The position numbers and the translations under genes were made by a program. Below the pieces are notes generated by a model. The model saw nothing but the letters and a program-made list of their open reading frames with translations, was not told the DNA's origin and did not search any database. Shown here piece by piece: positions 7,818-15,798 of a stretch of DNA of 64,000 bases. How positions within the stretch are numbered: the first letter of the stretch is position 1; each line of letters opens with the position of its first letter. Source of the DNA: Streptomyces sp. 15-116A. GTDB lineage: Bacteria > Actinomycetota > Actinomycetes > Streptomycetales > Streptomycetaceae. The stretch covers positions 1 to 64,000 of the forward strand of contig NZ_JAOCQE010000001.1 in the NCBI RefSeq assembly GCF_025290915.1. The letters are read 5' to 3'.

Positions 7818-8135
7818 ATGGAGATCGAGGTTCTGGTCGTGCCTGACTGCCCGAACGAGAAGGTGGCCGCCGACCGGCTGCGGCAGGCGCTGGATGAGGT
7901 CGGGCTGCGCGAGGTGGGGTTTACCGTGCGGGTGGTCGCTGACCAGGCGGAGGCGGAGCGGATTGCCTTCACCGGTTCGCCGACCATCTGGATCGGGGGA
8001 TGCGACCCGTTCGCCCAGGCGGGCCGGGAGCCGGGGCTGGCGTGCCGGGTCTACCGGACGCCGGACGGCCTGGCTGGCGCTCCGGGGCTCGACGAACTGC
8101 GGCAGGCGCTGAGGGCTGCCGCAGCTTCTGGCTGA
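7818..8135 (+). CDS. Small thioredoxin-fold protein of metal-resistance clusters
   Basis: 105 residues starting MEIEVLVVPDCPNEKVAADRL, a beta strand followed by a single redox-type cysteine (PDCPN), and later GSPTIWIGGCDPF, where the SPTI proline loop is typical of thioredoxin folds. Actinobacterial proteins of this pattern are found beside mercury and metal resistance genes, and some relatives have selenocysteine at the first cysteine; I recall this only generally. An upstream in-frame GTG at 7794 is an alternative start, because the GGAGG is almost touching the chosen ATG. It is divergent from the resolvase remnant and convergent with the decayed methyltransferase-like gene. Confidence 0.6.
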   Translation: MEIEVLVVPDCPNEKVAADRLRQALDEVGLREVGFTVRVVADQAEAERIAFTGSPTIWIGGCDPFAQAGREPGLACRVYRTPDGLAGAPGLDELRQALRAAAASG

Positions 8136-8249
8136 TCCGCTCCGTCTGGGTGGGCGCGGGCTCCGGGAGGGCGTTGCGGTACAGAAAGTGCCGCTGAGAT
8201 AGATCTTGCTCGACCGGGGCACTGCCGAGCGCGCGGGCGGTTAGTTGCA

Positions 8250-8863
8250 TCAGTCCGGTTGGGCGGTGAGGCTGCCGCTTCTGGGGAGGAAGCGTCCGGT
8301 GCGGGCGGTGTAGGCCGATACGCGGGGCCATGCATGGCCTTGAGGTAGGGCTCCTCGACGACGCGGACCTGGAGCTGGATGGCGGTGATCAGGCAGGCCA
8401 GGGCGAGGAGGGAGACCCAGTTCGGGACCATCAGGGCCAGGCCGAGCGCGGTGATGGCCATGGCGGTGAAGACGGGGTTGCGGGCGTGCGCGAAGAGGCC
8501 GCCGGTGACCAGCGTCGTGCGTTCGTCCGTGTTCACGCCCACGCGCCAGGAGGCGCCCATGCTCGTCTGCGCGGTCAGGGTGGCCGCCATTCCTGCCAGT
8601 GTGATCACCAGTCCGGATCACTGCACGGCGGCGTGGCCGGCGGTGGGCAGTCCGGTGAGCGCGGCCACGGGAGCGGCGGTGCCGCCGAGCAGGGCGGTCA
8701 CAAACAGCACGCCGGCCCACCAGGAGGCTTCGTCCGGGCGACCGGAGATGCCGCGGAAGCCCGCGTCGCCGGTGCGGCGGCGCTGCACGGCAGCGCGGAC
8801 GCCGAAGGCGAAACCCGCCCACCCCAGGTAGAGGGCGAGTGCCGTCCAGACCCAGCCGCTCAC
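8250..8863 (-). pseudogene. Isoprenylcysteine methyltransferase-like membrane protein, decayed
   Basis: Homologous throughout to the intact 204-residue gene at 53482-54096. It starts with a GTG at 8863 that overlaps the CDF stop. The frame runs to an in-frame TGA near 8618, directly after GLPTAGHAAVQ, at a place where a one-base change from TGG would restore Trp and the reading SGLVITLAGMAATL. A second lesion, a frameshift near 8330, separates EEPYLKAMHGPAY from YTARTGRFLP. With one nonsense codon and one frameshift the product cannot be full length. The family's fold methylates carboxyl or amino groups in membranes, but its substrate here is unknown. Confidence 0.75.
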
Positions 8864-9594
8864 CGCTTCGCCTCGGGTGCGGGCGCGCAGCAGGCGCATC
8901 CCGGACTGCAGATGCCGCACGCGTCCGCCTCGACGTCCAAAGAGGCGGTGGCAGCGGCGTTCGGGGCGCAGCAGCCCTTGCCCTGCCAGGCGTCGCGGCC
9001 TTCCTTGACGGCGATCGCGGCGATGACGAGGGCGGCGATGGGGTCGGCCCAGGACCAGCCGAGGGTCGCGTTGAGGACCAGGCCGACCAGGAGCACCGCG
9101 GACAGGTAGGTGCACAGCAGGGTCTGCTTGGAGTCGGCGACCGCGGACGCGGAGCCGAGTTCGCGGCCGGCCTTGCGCTGGGCGTACGAGAGGAACGGCA
9201 TGATCGCCAACGACAGAGCGGCGATGATGATGCCCGGGGTCGAGGAGTCCGCCTCGCCGGTGCCGGTGAGCGCGCGGACGGCGTCGAAGGTGACGTACGC
9301 AGCGAGCGCGAAGAAGGAGACGGCGATGATCCGCAGGGTACGCTGCTCGCGCGCTTCACGGACGGCGTGGTCGGAGGCGGAGAACTGCCAGGCGACGGCG
9401 GCGGAGGAGGAGACCTCGATGATCGAGTCGAGGCCGAAGCCGATCAGGGCGGTGGAGGAGGCGATCGTGCCGGCGGTGAGGGCGACGACCGCCTCGATCA
9501 CGTTGTAGGTGATGGTCGCGGCGACCAGCAGCCGTATCCGCTTGGCGAGCACTTCGCGGCGGGCCGGGGACGGCCCGAGGGATATCGCGGTCAT
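8860..9594 (-). CDS. CDF metal efflux protein, module 2
   Basis: A 244-residue paralogue of the CDFs at 820 and 52727, intact. It has about six membrane spans, the metal-site motifs FGLDSIIEV and VADSKQTLLC, and a cysteine-rich tail (CGICSPGCACC). The ATG at 9594 overlaps the stop of the upstream cmtR (ATGA), so it depends on that gene for translation. Because that cmtR copy is frameshifted, this pump may be poorly translated or constitutive. The downstream methyltransferase-like gene is also broken, so the whole module appears to be decaying. Confidence 0.85.
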   Translation of the reverse strand: MTAISLGPSPARREVLAKRIRLLVAATITYNVIEAVVALTAGTIASSTALIGFGLDSIIEVSSSAAVAWQFSASDHAVREAREQRTLRIIAVSFFALAAYVTFDAVRALTGTGEADSSTPGIIIAALSLAIMPFLSYAQRKAGRELGSASAVADSKQTLLCTYLSAVLLVGLVLNATLGWSWADPIAALVIAAIAVKEGRDAWQGKGCCAPNAAATASLDVEADACGICSPGCACCAPAPEAKR

Positions 9595-9928
9595 CAGCAG
9601 TAGCCCTTCTCGTCGGCGTCTACGCAGGTGCAGTCGGTCTCGACGGCCACCACGGCGGTGCGCAGGTCGTCCAGGGCATGGCCGAGGCGTTCGGCGGCGA
9701 GCCCGTAGCGGGTACGGCGCCCGTCCGGGACGGTGACGACCAGGCCGCAGTCCCACAGACAGGCCAGATGGTTCGACAGCCGCGTACGCGAGATCCCGAG
9801 GGTGTCGGCGAGGTCGGCGGGATAGGCGAGGGCTCGCGCAGGGCGAGCAGGATGCGGCAGCGGATCGGGGCGGCGAGCGCGCGGCCGAAGCGGGCCAGCA
9901 CCTCGATGTCGGAAGCAACAGTCAGCAC
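9594..9928 (-). pseudogene. cmtR, module 2, frameshifted
   Basis: The N-terminal part (from a GTG at 9928) reads VLTVASDIEVLARFGR through CRILLALRE; the remainder, AYPADLADTLGISRTRL to the end, lies in a second frame. Restoring one G near 9840 (GAGCCCTC to GAGGCCCTC) would rejoin them as a normal 111-residue CmtR. The Cys motif is also altered here: ACLWDC replaces ACLRDC, though both cysteines survive. Either an inactive repressor or a base-call error. It is followed by the translationally coupled CDF gene. Confidence 0.7.
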
Positions 9929-9930
9929 AC

Positions 9931-9970
9931 CGACGATACAAGAGATCCTGAATTCAAGGAAACCTGTATC
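9931..9970 (-). promoter_or_regulatory. Putative CmtR operator/promoter, copy 2
   Basis: On the minus strand it reads ACAGGTTTCC, TTGAATTCAGG, then TTGTATCGTC, ending just before the GTG of the frameshifted cmtR. It shares the same ordered blocks with the operators of modules 1 and 3. Confidence 0.6.
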
Positions 9971-10028
9971 GCCGTGGTCGTCGGTACGGCTCACCGCCAG
10001 GGGTGGCCGGCGGGTACGCGTGGCCGGG

Positions 10029-10688
10029 CTAGGCGTTCTTGACCAGCAGCGGCAGATCGTGGGCGAAGTCGTCGACCGTCGTGCCGCTCGTGTACACGAC
10101 CCGGCCCTTGTCGTCGCCGGGGGTGAAGGCGATGACCTGGGTACCGTGGTCGGAGGTGACGGTGCCGTCGTGGTGCTTTGTGGGGTCCTCGACCGAGATG
10201 CCGACGCTGAGCGCGGCCTTCTTGACCTTGGCCAGGTCGCCGGACAGGCCGGTGAAGTTCGGCCCGAAGGACTTCAGCCACTTCCCCAGACTTTCGGGGG
10301 TGTCGCGCTCGGGGTCGGTGGTGACGAAGACGACCTCGACGCTGTCGCGCACGCTCTGAGGCTGCCCTGCCAGGGCGGTGGAGATGTCGCCCATGGTGGT
10401 GGGGCACACGTCGGGGCAGTTGGTGTAGCCGAAAAAGACCAGGGTGGCCTTGCCGGCGGTCTGCTTGCGCAGGTCGTAGGGCTTGCCGGTGGTGTCGGTC
10501 AGCACCAGGTCGGGCTTGGCGAAGCCGGGGTCGACGGCGGTGCCGCGGTAGGGGGAGTCGCTCTTGGCGGAGATCGCGGTGGGCTTGTCGGCGGCTTCGT
10601 GGTGGGCGCCGGAGGTGCCGCAGCCGGCCAGGAGGGCCGCGGCGGTGAGCGCGGTGGCGGACAGGCGGAGGGCGCGGGCGTGGTGCAT
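10029..10688 (-). CDS. SCO1/SenC family copper-chaperone lipoprotein
   Basis: 219 residues with a lipoprotein signal peptide ending in the lipobox LLAGC (about residue 23). The thioredoxin-like domain carries the SCO copper motif NCPDVC (C-x-x-x-C) after VFFGYT, and the distal histidine in SDHGTQVIAF. SCO proteins deliver copper to, or reduce, the CuA site of cytochrome oxidase on the outer face of the membrane. It is the last gene of the minus-strand redox series, 7 bases after the ArsR-type gene, so its expression may be metal-controlled. Confidence 0.88.
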   Translation of the reverse strand: MHHARALRLSATALTAAALLAGCGTSGAHHEAADKPTAISAKSDSPYRGTAVDPGFAKPDLVLTDTTGKPYDLRKQTAGKATLVFFGYTNCPDVCPTTMGDISTALAGQPQSVRDSVEVVFVTTDPERDTPESLGKWLKSFGPNFTGLSGDLAKVKKAALSVGISVEDPTKHHDGTVTSDHGTQVIAFTPGDDKGRVVYTSGTTVDDFAHDLPLLVKNA

Positions 10689-10695
10689 GGCGGTG

Positions 10696-11085
10696 TCAGG
10701 TCCGATTCGTGGCGGGGCTGGCGGTCGGGGCGGGATCGAGAACGGCGTGGGTCAGGGCGCGGCCGCGGTCGGTGAGCGTGTACATCACCAGCCGTCCCTG
10801 GCGGCGTGAGGCGGCAAGGCCCGCCTGGCGCAGCTGGCGCAGGTGGTGGGAGACGAGGTTCTGGGCCTGGCCGATGACCCAGGCCAGGTCGCACACGCAC
10901 AGCTCGCCGGCCTCGGCCAGGGCGGCGGCCACCTTCAGGCGGGTGGGGTCGGCCAGGGCCTTGGCGGCCGCGGCGGCCGTCTCCAGGCCGGGCAGGGGTG
11001 GCATGCGGCTGCGAATGGCCTCGGCCACCGGCAGGTCCAGGCACAGCAGGTCACAGGAGTCGTCCTGCTCCTCGCTCACGTTCAC
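10696..11085 (-). CDS. ArsR/SmtB-family regulator, CadC-like
   Basis: 129 residues. The winged helix includes KALADPTRLKVAAAL, then the metal motif ELCVCDL (C-x-C in the alpha-3 region, as in ArsR and CadC), and the recognition helix QAQNLVSHHLRQLRQAGL. The N-terminus holds further cysteines (SCDLLCLDL), which in CadC join the C-x-C pair to bind Cd or Pb, so a CadC-like sensor is likely. It stands between ccdA and the SCO1 gene, 45 bases after ccdA and 7 bases before SCO1. Repression of the redox operon or of another promoter is possible; no dyad operator is obvious next to it. Confidence 0.82.
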   Translation of the reverse strand: MNVSEEQDDSCDLLCLDLPVAEAIRSRMPPLPGLETAAAAAKALADPTRLKVAAALAEAGELCVCDLAWVIGQAQNLVSHHLRQLRQAGLAASRRQGRLVMYTLTDRGRALTHAVLDPAPTASPATNRT

Positions 11086-11130
11086 GTCTCAGTCCTTCAT
11101 TCGGTCGTTTCAGTGCCGCGGCGGGCGGGG

Positions 11131-11892
11131 TCAGATGCCGACGGTGAAGCCGGCAGTCCAGGACTGCATCTGGCTGATCATCTGGCTCCAGACGCCGGTG
11201 ACCATCAGCAGGCCGGTGGCGATCATCATGCCTCCGCCGACGCGCATCACCCACTGGTAGTGGGCCTTGACCCAGGCGAAGAACCCCATGGCCTTGCGGA
11301 AGGCGAGCCCTGCGGCCAGGAACGGGATGCCCAGCCCCGCGCAGTACGCCACGGTCAGCGCCGCGCCGCGAGAGGCGCTGGCCTCGCTGAAGGCGAGGGC
11401 CTGCACGGCGGCCAGGGTGGGGCCGATGCACGGCGTCCAGCCCAGCCCGAACAGCACGCCCAGCAGGGGTGCACCGGCCAGCCCGGCGGCCGGCCGGTGG
11501 TGCAGCCGCCACTCCCGGCGGATCCCCGGCAGCGCGCCCATGAACGACAGGCCCATCACGATGGTCACCGCGCCCAGCACGCGGATGAGGATGTCCTGGT
11601 GTTCCAGCAGCGTGTTGCCGGCGTAGCCGAACGCGGCGCCGAACGAGACGAACACAGCCGTGAACCCCGCCAGGAACAGCACGGTCCCGGCCACGATCCG
11701 GCCGCGGCGGGCGTCGGCCAAGTCGGCGCCGGTGATCCCGGTGACGTACGAAAGGTAGCCGGGCACCAGGGGCAGCACGCACGGGGAGAAAAAGGACACC
11801 AGCCCGGCGAGGGCGGCGATGGGGATGGCCAGCAGCACCGAGCCGCCCAGCACAGTGCCCTCCAGGTCCACGGCCAGCAGCATTCCGGTCAC
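11131..11892 (-). CDS. ccdA: CcdA/DsbD-type thiol transporter
   Basis: 253 residues with six or more membrane spans. The two reactive cysteines are visible in [13 protein letters not shown] and [12 protein letters not shown], the defining CcdA pair. CcdA carries electrons from cytoplasmic thioredoxin across the membrane to outer-face thiol proteins such as ResA/TlpA. The GTG at 11892 overlaps the TGA of the upstream TlpA-like gene and has a good AAGGAAGG ribosome site. This supports a matched CcdA-TlpA relay. Confidence 0.9.
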   Translation of the reverse strand: MTGMLLAVDLEGTVLGGSVLLAIPIAALAGLVSFFSPCVLPLVPGYLSYVTGITGADLADARRGRIVAGTVLFLAGFTAVFVSFGAAFGYAGNTLLEHQDILIRVLGAVTIVMGLSFMGALPGIRREWRLHHRPAAGLAGAPLLGVLFGLGWTPCIGPTLAAVQALAFSEASASRGAALTVAYCAGLGIPFLAAGLAFRKAMGFFAWVKAHYQWVMRVGGGMMIATGLLMVTGVWSQMISQMQSWTAGFTVGI

Positions 11893-12494
11893 CCTTCCTT
11901 CACGACCGGGTCGATCAGGGAACGCAGTTCCGCCTCGGACAGCGCCTTCAGCGCCCGGGCGGCGATACGGCCCTCGCGGTCGATCACCAGCGTGGTGGGG
12001 ATCGACGACGGCGGCAGGGTGCCCTTGAACTTCAGCAGCTGCCGCCCGTCAGGGTCGAACAGGCTGGGATAGGTGACGTTGAACGTCTCCTCGAAGCTCC
12101 GGGCCGCCTCGCGGGTGGCGTCGCGGGTGTTGATCCCCAGGAACACCACGCCCTGATCGCGCAGGTCGGCGTAGACCTCCTGCAGGTGCGGCGCCTCGGC
12201 CCGGCAGGGCGCGCACCACGAGCCCCACACGTTGATCACCACGATCTTGCCGCGGAAGTCCGACAGGGCGAGACCTTCACCGGTGAGGGTCTCGCCGCTG
12301 ATGTCGGATGCCGCCTTGCGTTCGGCCGGGTCCAGGTGGGTCAGCTGCTGGTCAGCGGATGATGCCGCTGATTCAGAGGCAGGGTCGCCCTGGCCGCAGC
12401 CGGAGGCGGCGAAGGCGACGGCCAGGGCGGTGCCGACGAGGGCGGCCCGCCGGGATATCCGGGGACCGCTCGATGTGGTCGAGAACGGGGGCAT
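11889..12494 (-). CDS. TlpA/ResA-like thioredoxin lipoprotein
   Basis: 201 residues. A twin-arginine-like segment (ISRRAALVG) and a lipobox (FAASGC) indicate export and lipid anchoring. The thioredoxin domain has the active site [11 protein letters not shown] and the cis-proline region IPTTLVID. It should reduce disulfides of exported proteins, with electrons from CcdA. The start at 12494 is chosen for its AAGGA ribosome site 7 bases upstream; an in-frame start at 12518 is less likely. It overlaps ccdA and follows the VKOR gene by 48 bases. Confidence 0.88.
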   Translation of the reverse strand: MPPFSTTSSGPRISRRAALVGTALAVAFAASGCGQGDPASESAASSADQQLTHLDPAERKAASDISGETLTGEGLALSDFRGKIVVINVWGSWCAPCRAEAPHLQEVYADLRDQGVVFLGINTRDATREAARSFEETFNVTYPSLFDPDGRQLLKFKGTLPPSSIPTTLVIDREGRIAARALKALSEAELRSLIDPVVKEG

Positions 12495-12542
12495 CACAAA
12501 TCCTTCGACAGTGCACACCAGAGACAGAACGGGGCCTGGGGG

Positions 12543-13187
12543 TCAGAGCAGGCTGGTCCAGTAGAGCCAGAACCGCTGAAGGATCAGCACGGCGATGATC
12601 AGGTACCAGGCGGTGAGGACCACACCGTGGTAGTCGGCTACCGCGCTCGCCCCACGGCGCACCGCTGCGGGCACGGGCAGGTGCTCGCGGGTGACGGCGT
12701 GCAGGGTGGTGTACCAGAAGAGAGGGATCATCACCGTCCACACGGCCATGCAGTACGGGCACAACGCGCCGATCCGGTACAGACTCTGGAAGATCAGCCA
12801 GTGGACGAACACCACACCGAACACGACCCCGGTTTGAAGGCCCCACCACATCCAGCGCGGCCAGACCGCCCCGGTCCACAGCACCACCCCCAGCGCCGTG
12901 ACAACGGCGAAGCCGGCGATGCCCAGCAACGGGTTGGGGAAGCCGAACACCTCCGCCTGCGGCGTGCTCATCACCGACCCGCAGCTGAGAACCGGGTTGA
13001 TGCTGCAGGAAGGGCTGTAGGAGGGGTCCTTCAGCAGAGCGATCTTCTCGACCGTCAGCGTGAACGCGGCCAGCAGGCCGATCGCGCCGGCGATCGTGAG
13101 GACCAGGGCTACCAGACGCTGCCCCACCGGCACCGTCGGCTGCACGCCCAGGGCCGGGGATGCGGTGGATGTCGTGATGGCGGTCAC
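12543..13187 (-). CDS. Vitamin K epoxide reductase (VKOR) family membrane oxidase
   Basis: 214 residues with about five membrane spans. It carries both VKOR cysteine pairs: CSINPVLSC in the first loop, followed by the conserved serine (GSVM), and CPYC in the fourth helix region. In actinobacteria VKOR replaces DsbB, reoxidising DsbA-like proteins and passing electrons to quinone. Its GTG overlaps the stop of the DsbA-like gene upstream, so oxidase and partner are coupled. Its presence beside a CcdA/TlpA reducing pair means the operon encodes both oxidising and reducing arms. Confidence 0.9.
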   Translation of the reverse strand: MTAITTSTASPALGVQPTVPVGQRLVALVLTIAGAIGLLAAFTLTVEKIALLKDPSYSPSCSINPVLSCGSVMSTPQAEVFGFPNPLLGIAGFAVVTALGVVLWTGAVWPRWMWWGLQTGVVFGVVFVHWLIFQSLYRIGALCPYCMAVWTVMIPLFWYTTLHAVTREHLPVPAAVRRGASAVADYHGVVLTAWYLIIAVLILQRFWLYWTSLL

Positions 13188-13852
13188 TTGGCCAGTTCCG
13201 CCTCGATGGCGGCCCTGAAGTCCGCCTCCGACTGGATCTGCGGCCTGTGGTCGTTGATGAAGAACGTCGGCGTGCCCTGCACCCCGAGCGCGAGACCGTC
13301 CTGACGGTCCTTGTCCACCCGCTTCGCGGTGGCCGGGTCCTTCCAGTCCGCCTCGAACTTCTTCATGTCCAGCCCCAGCTCCTTCGCGAAACCGCGGAAG
13401 GTCTCCTCGTGTGAGACCTGCTGGTCACCCCAGCTCTCCTGGGTCTCGTACATCTTCTGGTACATCGCCTCCAGCTTGCCCTGCTTGGAGGCGGCCTCCA
13501 CCGCGCGGGCGGCCAGCTCGGCGTTCTTGTGGGTGGGGATCGGGAAGTACCGCATCACGAACGTCACCCGGCCCTCGTACTCCTTGCGCAGCCTCTCCAC
13601 GACGGGGAAGGCGGCCCGGCACGACTCGCACTCCAGGTCCAGGAACTCCACGACCGTGACCTTGCCGTCCTTCGCGGTCGACAGCCGGTGGCTGTCGGGG
13701 CGGACCAGCACGGAGGCATCGGCCACCTTGCCCTCGCCGCTGTCCGACGCCTGCGCAGGCGCATCCGGCATGCGGTTGGCCGCCAGCAGGGCAGCAACGA
13801 TCGCCGCGACGATGGCGACCAGCGCCAGGGAGATCTTCAGGTTCTTCGTCAT
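13184..13852 (-). CDS. DsbA-family membrane-anchored thiol oxidoreductase
   Basis: 222 residues. An N-terminal membrane anchor (about residues 7-25) is followed by a DsbA-like domain: the active site is LECESCRAAFPVVERL (C-x-x-C), and the cis-proline loop is VQGTPTFFIND. It should introduce or shuffle disulfides in exported proteins and be reoxidised by the VKOR protein encoded next, with which it overlaps. It opens the second part of the operon, 134 bases after lspA, with AAGG before the ATG. It is clearly paralogous to the DsbA-like protein at 45080-45751. Confidence 0.88.
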   Translation of the reverse strand: MTKNLKISLALVAIVAAIVAALLAANRMPDAPAQASDSGEGKVADASVLVRPDSHRLSTAKDGKVTVVEFLDLECESCRAAFPVVERLRKEYEGRVTFVMRYFPIPTHKNAELAARAVEAASKQGKLEAMYQKMYETQESWGDQQVSHEETFRGFAKELGLDMKKFEADWKDPATAKRVDKDRQDGLALGVQGTPTFFINDHRPQIQSEADFRAAIEAELAK

Positions 13853-13986
13853 GAGCCTTCAACCAAGGAGGCGGGCAGGAACACGGACACGCACGCCTCC
13901 CCCTCCGACACGCACACACGGCCGACGACGCATCGACACACTAACGGACGTTGATATGTCGATCGGCGCCGCCCTCGGCCGTGCCG

Positions 13987-14487
13987 CTACTGCTCGGCGG
14001 ACACGGGCCGCTCGTCGCGCCAGGAGAGGGCGACGATCAGCAGGCCGCCGCAGACGATGAAGATGTCGGCGAGGTTGAAGGTGGGCCACCAGCCGGTGTG
14101 CAGGTAGTCGGTAACCTGCCCGTCCAGGCCCCGGTCGATGAGGTTGGCGCAGGCGCCGCCGAGGATCGCGGCGAGCGCGATGCCCCACGGCCGGCGGGCG
14201 GCCGGTGCGGTGCGCCACAGCGCGACGGCCACGGCGGTGGTGATCAACGCGGTGACGGCGATGACGATCCAGGCGGGGGCGTCGGCGGCGAAGGAGAACG
14301 CGACGCCGGGGTTGAAGGCGAGCTCCAGGTCGAGCGGGCCGCCCTCGACCGGGGTGCCCGGCAGGGCACGCTCGGCCCACGCCTTGAGGCCCAGGTCCAC
14401 GACGGCGAGGACAGCGGCCAGGGCCAGCAGCCCCATCCGGCGCCTGAGAGCGCCGGACCGGGCCGCGGCCGTAGTGGGTGCGGTCAC
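13987..14487 (-). CDS. lspA: Lipoprotein signal peptidase (signal peptidase II)
   Basis: 166 residues, four membrane spans. The signature segments FNPGVAFSF, GGACANLIDR and FNLADIFIV contain the two catalytic aspartates (in NLIDR and LADI). It cleaves prolipoprotein signal peptides. As an accessory copy inside a metal-resistance operon it may serve the operon's own lipoproteins (TlpA-like, SCO1). Its GTG overlaps the stop of the CDF gene, showing it belongs to the arsR-CDF transcript. Confidence 0.92.
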   Translation of the reverse strand: MTAPTTAAARSGALRRRMGLLALAAVLAVVDLGLKAWAERALPGTPVEGGPLDLELAFNPGVAFSFAADAPAWIVIAVTALITTAVAVALWRTAPAARRPWGIALAAILGGACANLIDRGLDGQVTDYLHTGWWPTFNLADIFIVCGGLLIVALSWRDERPVSAEQ

Positions 14488-15197
14488 TTGCAGCCGTCCG
14501 AGCAGGAGCCGCCGGCCGCGGAGGCGGGCTTGCCGTCGTCTTCGTCATCGCAGCCGTCGTCGCAGACCAGTTCACCCTCCCAGGCTTCCTTGCCCTCCAT
14601 GATCGCGAAGGCGGCGATGACGAATCCGGCGACCGGGTCGAGCCAGGTCCAGCCAAACGCGGCGAACGCGAGCAGGCCGGCGAAGGTGGACACGCTCAGC
14701 CAGGCGCACAACTTGGTCTCGGCGGCGTCCGCGACGACCAGGCGGGAGTTCATCTCCAGGCCGGCCTTCCGCTTGGCGCGCGCCAGCCACGGCATGATCA
14801 CGATGGACAGGCCGGTCAGGACGATGCCGACCAGCGAGGTGTCGGGCTTCGCGCCGCCGACCAGGTCGCGGATGCCTTCGACGGTGACGTAGGCGGCGAG
14901 CGCGAAGAACGTGAGCGCGATGAATTTCAGCGCCCGGCGTTCCTTGGCCTCGTCCGGCTCACCGCCCTTGATCTCCGCCAGCAGCCGCACCAGGACCACC
15001 ACGGCGGCGGCGACCTCGATACCGGAGTCGATGCCGAAGCCGATCAGCGACACCGCACTGGCGACCGCGCCGGCGGAGATGGCGATGATGCCCTCGATGA
15101 CGTTGTAGCCGATGGTGAACTTGGCGTAACCGACCGCGCGGTGAGCGGCCGGGCTGGCCACATCCGGGACGGTCGCGGCGGCGGGGGAGGCGCTCAT
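14484..15197 (-). CDS. CDF metal efflux protein (module coupled to lspA)
   Basis: 237 residues, about six spans. It is a more distant CDF paralogue, with FGIDSGIEV and VADAAETKLCAW at the metal sites and an acidic, cysteine-rich tail (CDDGCDDEDD, CSDGC) likely to chelate metal. The ATG at 15197 overlaps the ArsR stop by 4 bases. Gene order arsR-CDF-lspA shows control by the adjacent ArsR. Zinc, cadmium or lead are plausible; nothing in the sequence fixes the ion. Confidence 0.85.
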   Translation of the reverse strand: MSASPAAATVPDVASPAAHRAVGYAKFTIGYNVIEGIIAISAGAVASAVSLIGFGIDSGIEVAAAVVVLVRLLAEIKGGEPDEAKERRALKFIALTFFALAAYVTVEGIRDLVGGAKPDTSLVGIVLTGLSIVIMPWLARAKRKAGLEMNSRLVVADAAETKLCAWLSVSTFAGLLAFAAFGWTWLDPVAGFVIAAFAIMEGKEAWEGELVCDDGCDDEDDGKPASAAGGSCSDGCK

Positions 15198-15571
15198 CGG
15201 GTGGACTCCTCGGTGGCAGAGGGGATGCCGTAGGTGGGGCAAAGGTCGACTGCCTCGCCGGTGGCGGCGAGCAACTGCTCGGCGGCGGCCAGCAGGTCCA
15301 ACAGTTCCGGGCGTGCCAGAGAGTGCAGCGATGCGCGTCCGACGGGACGGGATACGACCAGCCCGCACTCTCGCAGGCAGGACAGGTGGGCCGAGACGGT
15401 GGACTGTGCGAGCCCCACGCAGGTGACGAGGTCGGTGACGCGCGCCTCTCCCTCGGCCAGCCGCCGCAGGATGGCCAGGCGGGCCGGATCGCCGAGTGAC
15501 CGGAAGAGAGCCACTGCCGCTGTTGGCGCGGCGCAGGGATCCGCCGCCAGGGATGTCTCCGTCTGTTTCAT
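15194..15571 (-). CDS. ArsR/SmtB-family metal sensor (CmtR-like)
   Basis: 125 residues. Winged helix with RSLGDPARLAILRRL, recognition helix LAQSTVSAHL, and SCLRECGLVV, which repeats the two-cysteine spacing of CmtR; a further cysteine lies near the C-terminus (VDLCPTYG). A thiophilic metal sensor is likely. It is the first gene of the series CDF-lspA-dsbA-VKOR and onward. A palindrome, CATCG-N8-CGATG, lies about 60 bases upstream and recurs before the response-regulator gene that diverges from it, so this protein may control both directions. Confidence 0.82.
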   Translation of the reverse strand: MKQTETSLAADPCAAPTAAVALFRSLGDPARLAILRRLAEGEARVTDLVTCVGLAQSTVSAHLSCLRECGLVVSRPVGRASLHSLARPELLDLLAAAEQLLAATGEAVDLCPTYGIPSATEESTR

Positions 15572-15632
15572 CAGTCACTCTCCGTTATCGCAATGGCCGT
15601 CGCCGTCTCGAAACGCTGGCGAGGGGCGCTAT

Positions 15633-15652
15633 TCATCGTCTGGAGCCGATGA
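15633..15652. promoter_or_regulatory. Palindrome TCATCG-N8-CGATGA upstream of arsR
   Basis: TCATCG (15633-15638) and CGATGA (15647-15652) form a perfect 6-8-6 dyad in the arsR/response-regulator divergent region, about 60 bases upstream of the ArsR start. It probably is the ArsR operator. Confidence 0.6.
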
Positions 15653-15731
15653 TAGCGTGCGAAGTCGATGCGGAAGGTTCCGCTCGATGACCTTTACGGT
15701 TACCGATCGGTTTCATCCATCTGTTCCGATT

Positions 15732-15751
15732 ACATCGTTAGCATCCGATGT
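15732..15751. promoter_or_regulatory. Palindrome ACATCG-N8-CGATGT upstream of the response regulator
   Basis: ACATCG (15732-15737) and CGATGT (15746-15751), the same CATCG-N8-CGATG core as the arsR-proximal dyad, 48 bases before the response-regulator ATG. Shared architecture suggests one repressor serves both promoters. Confidence 0.6.
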
Positions 15752-15798
15752 TGGAGCGGTCGTCAGGGGGACGACTTCGCTGCAATGGGGGTGCAGAG

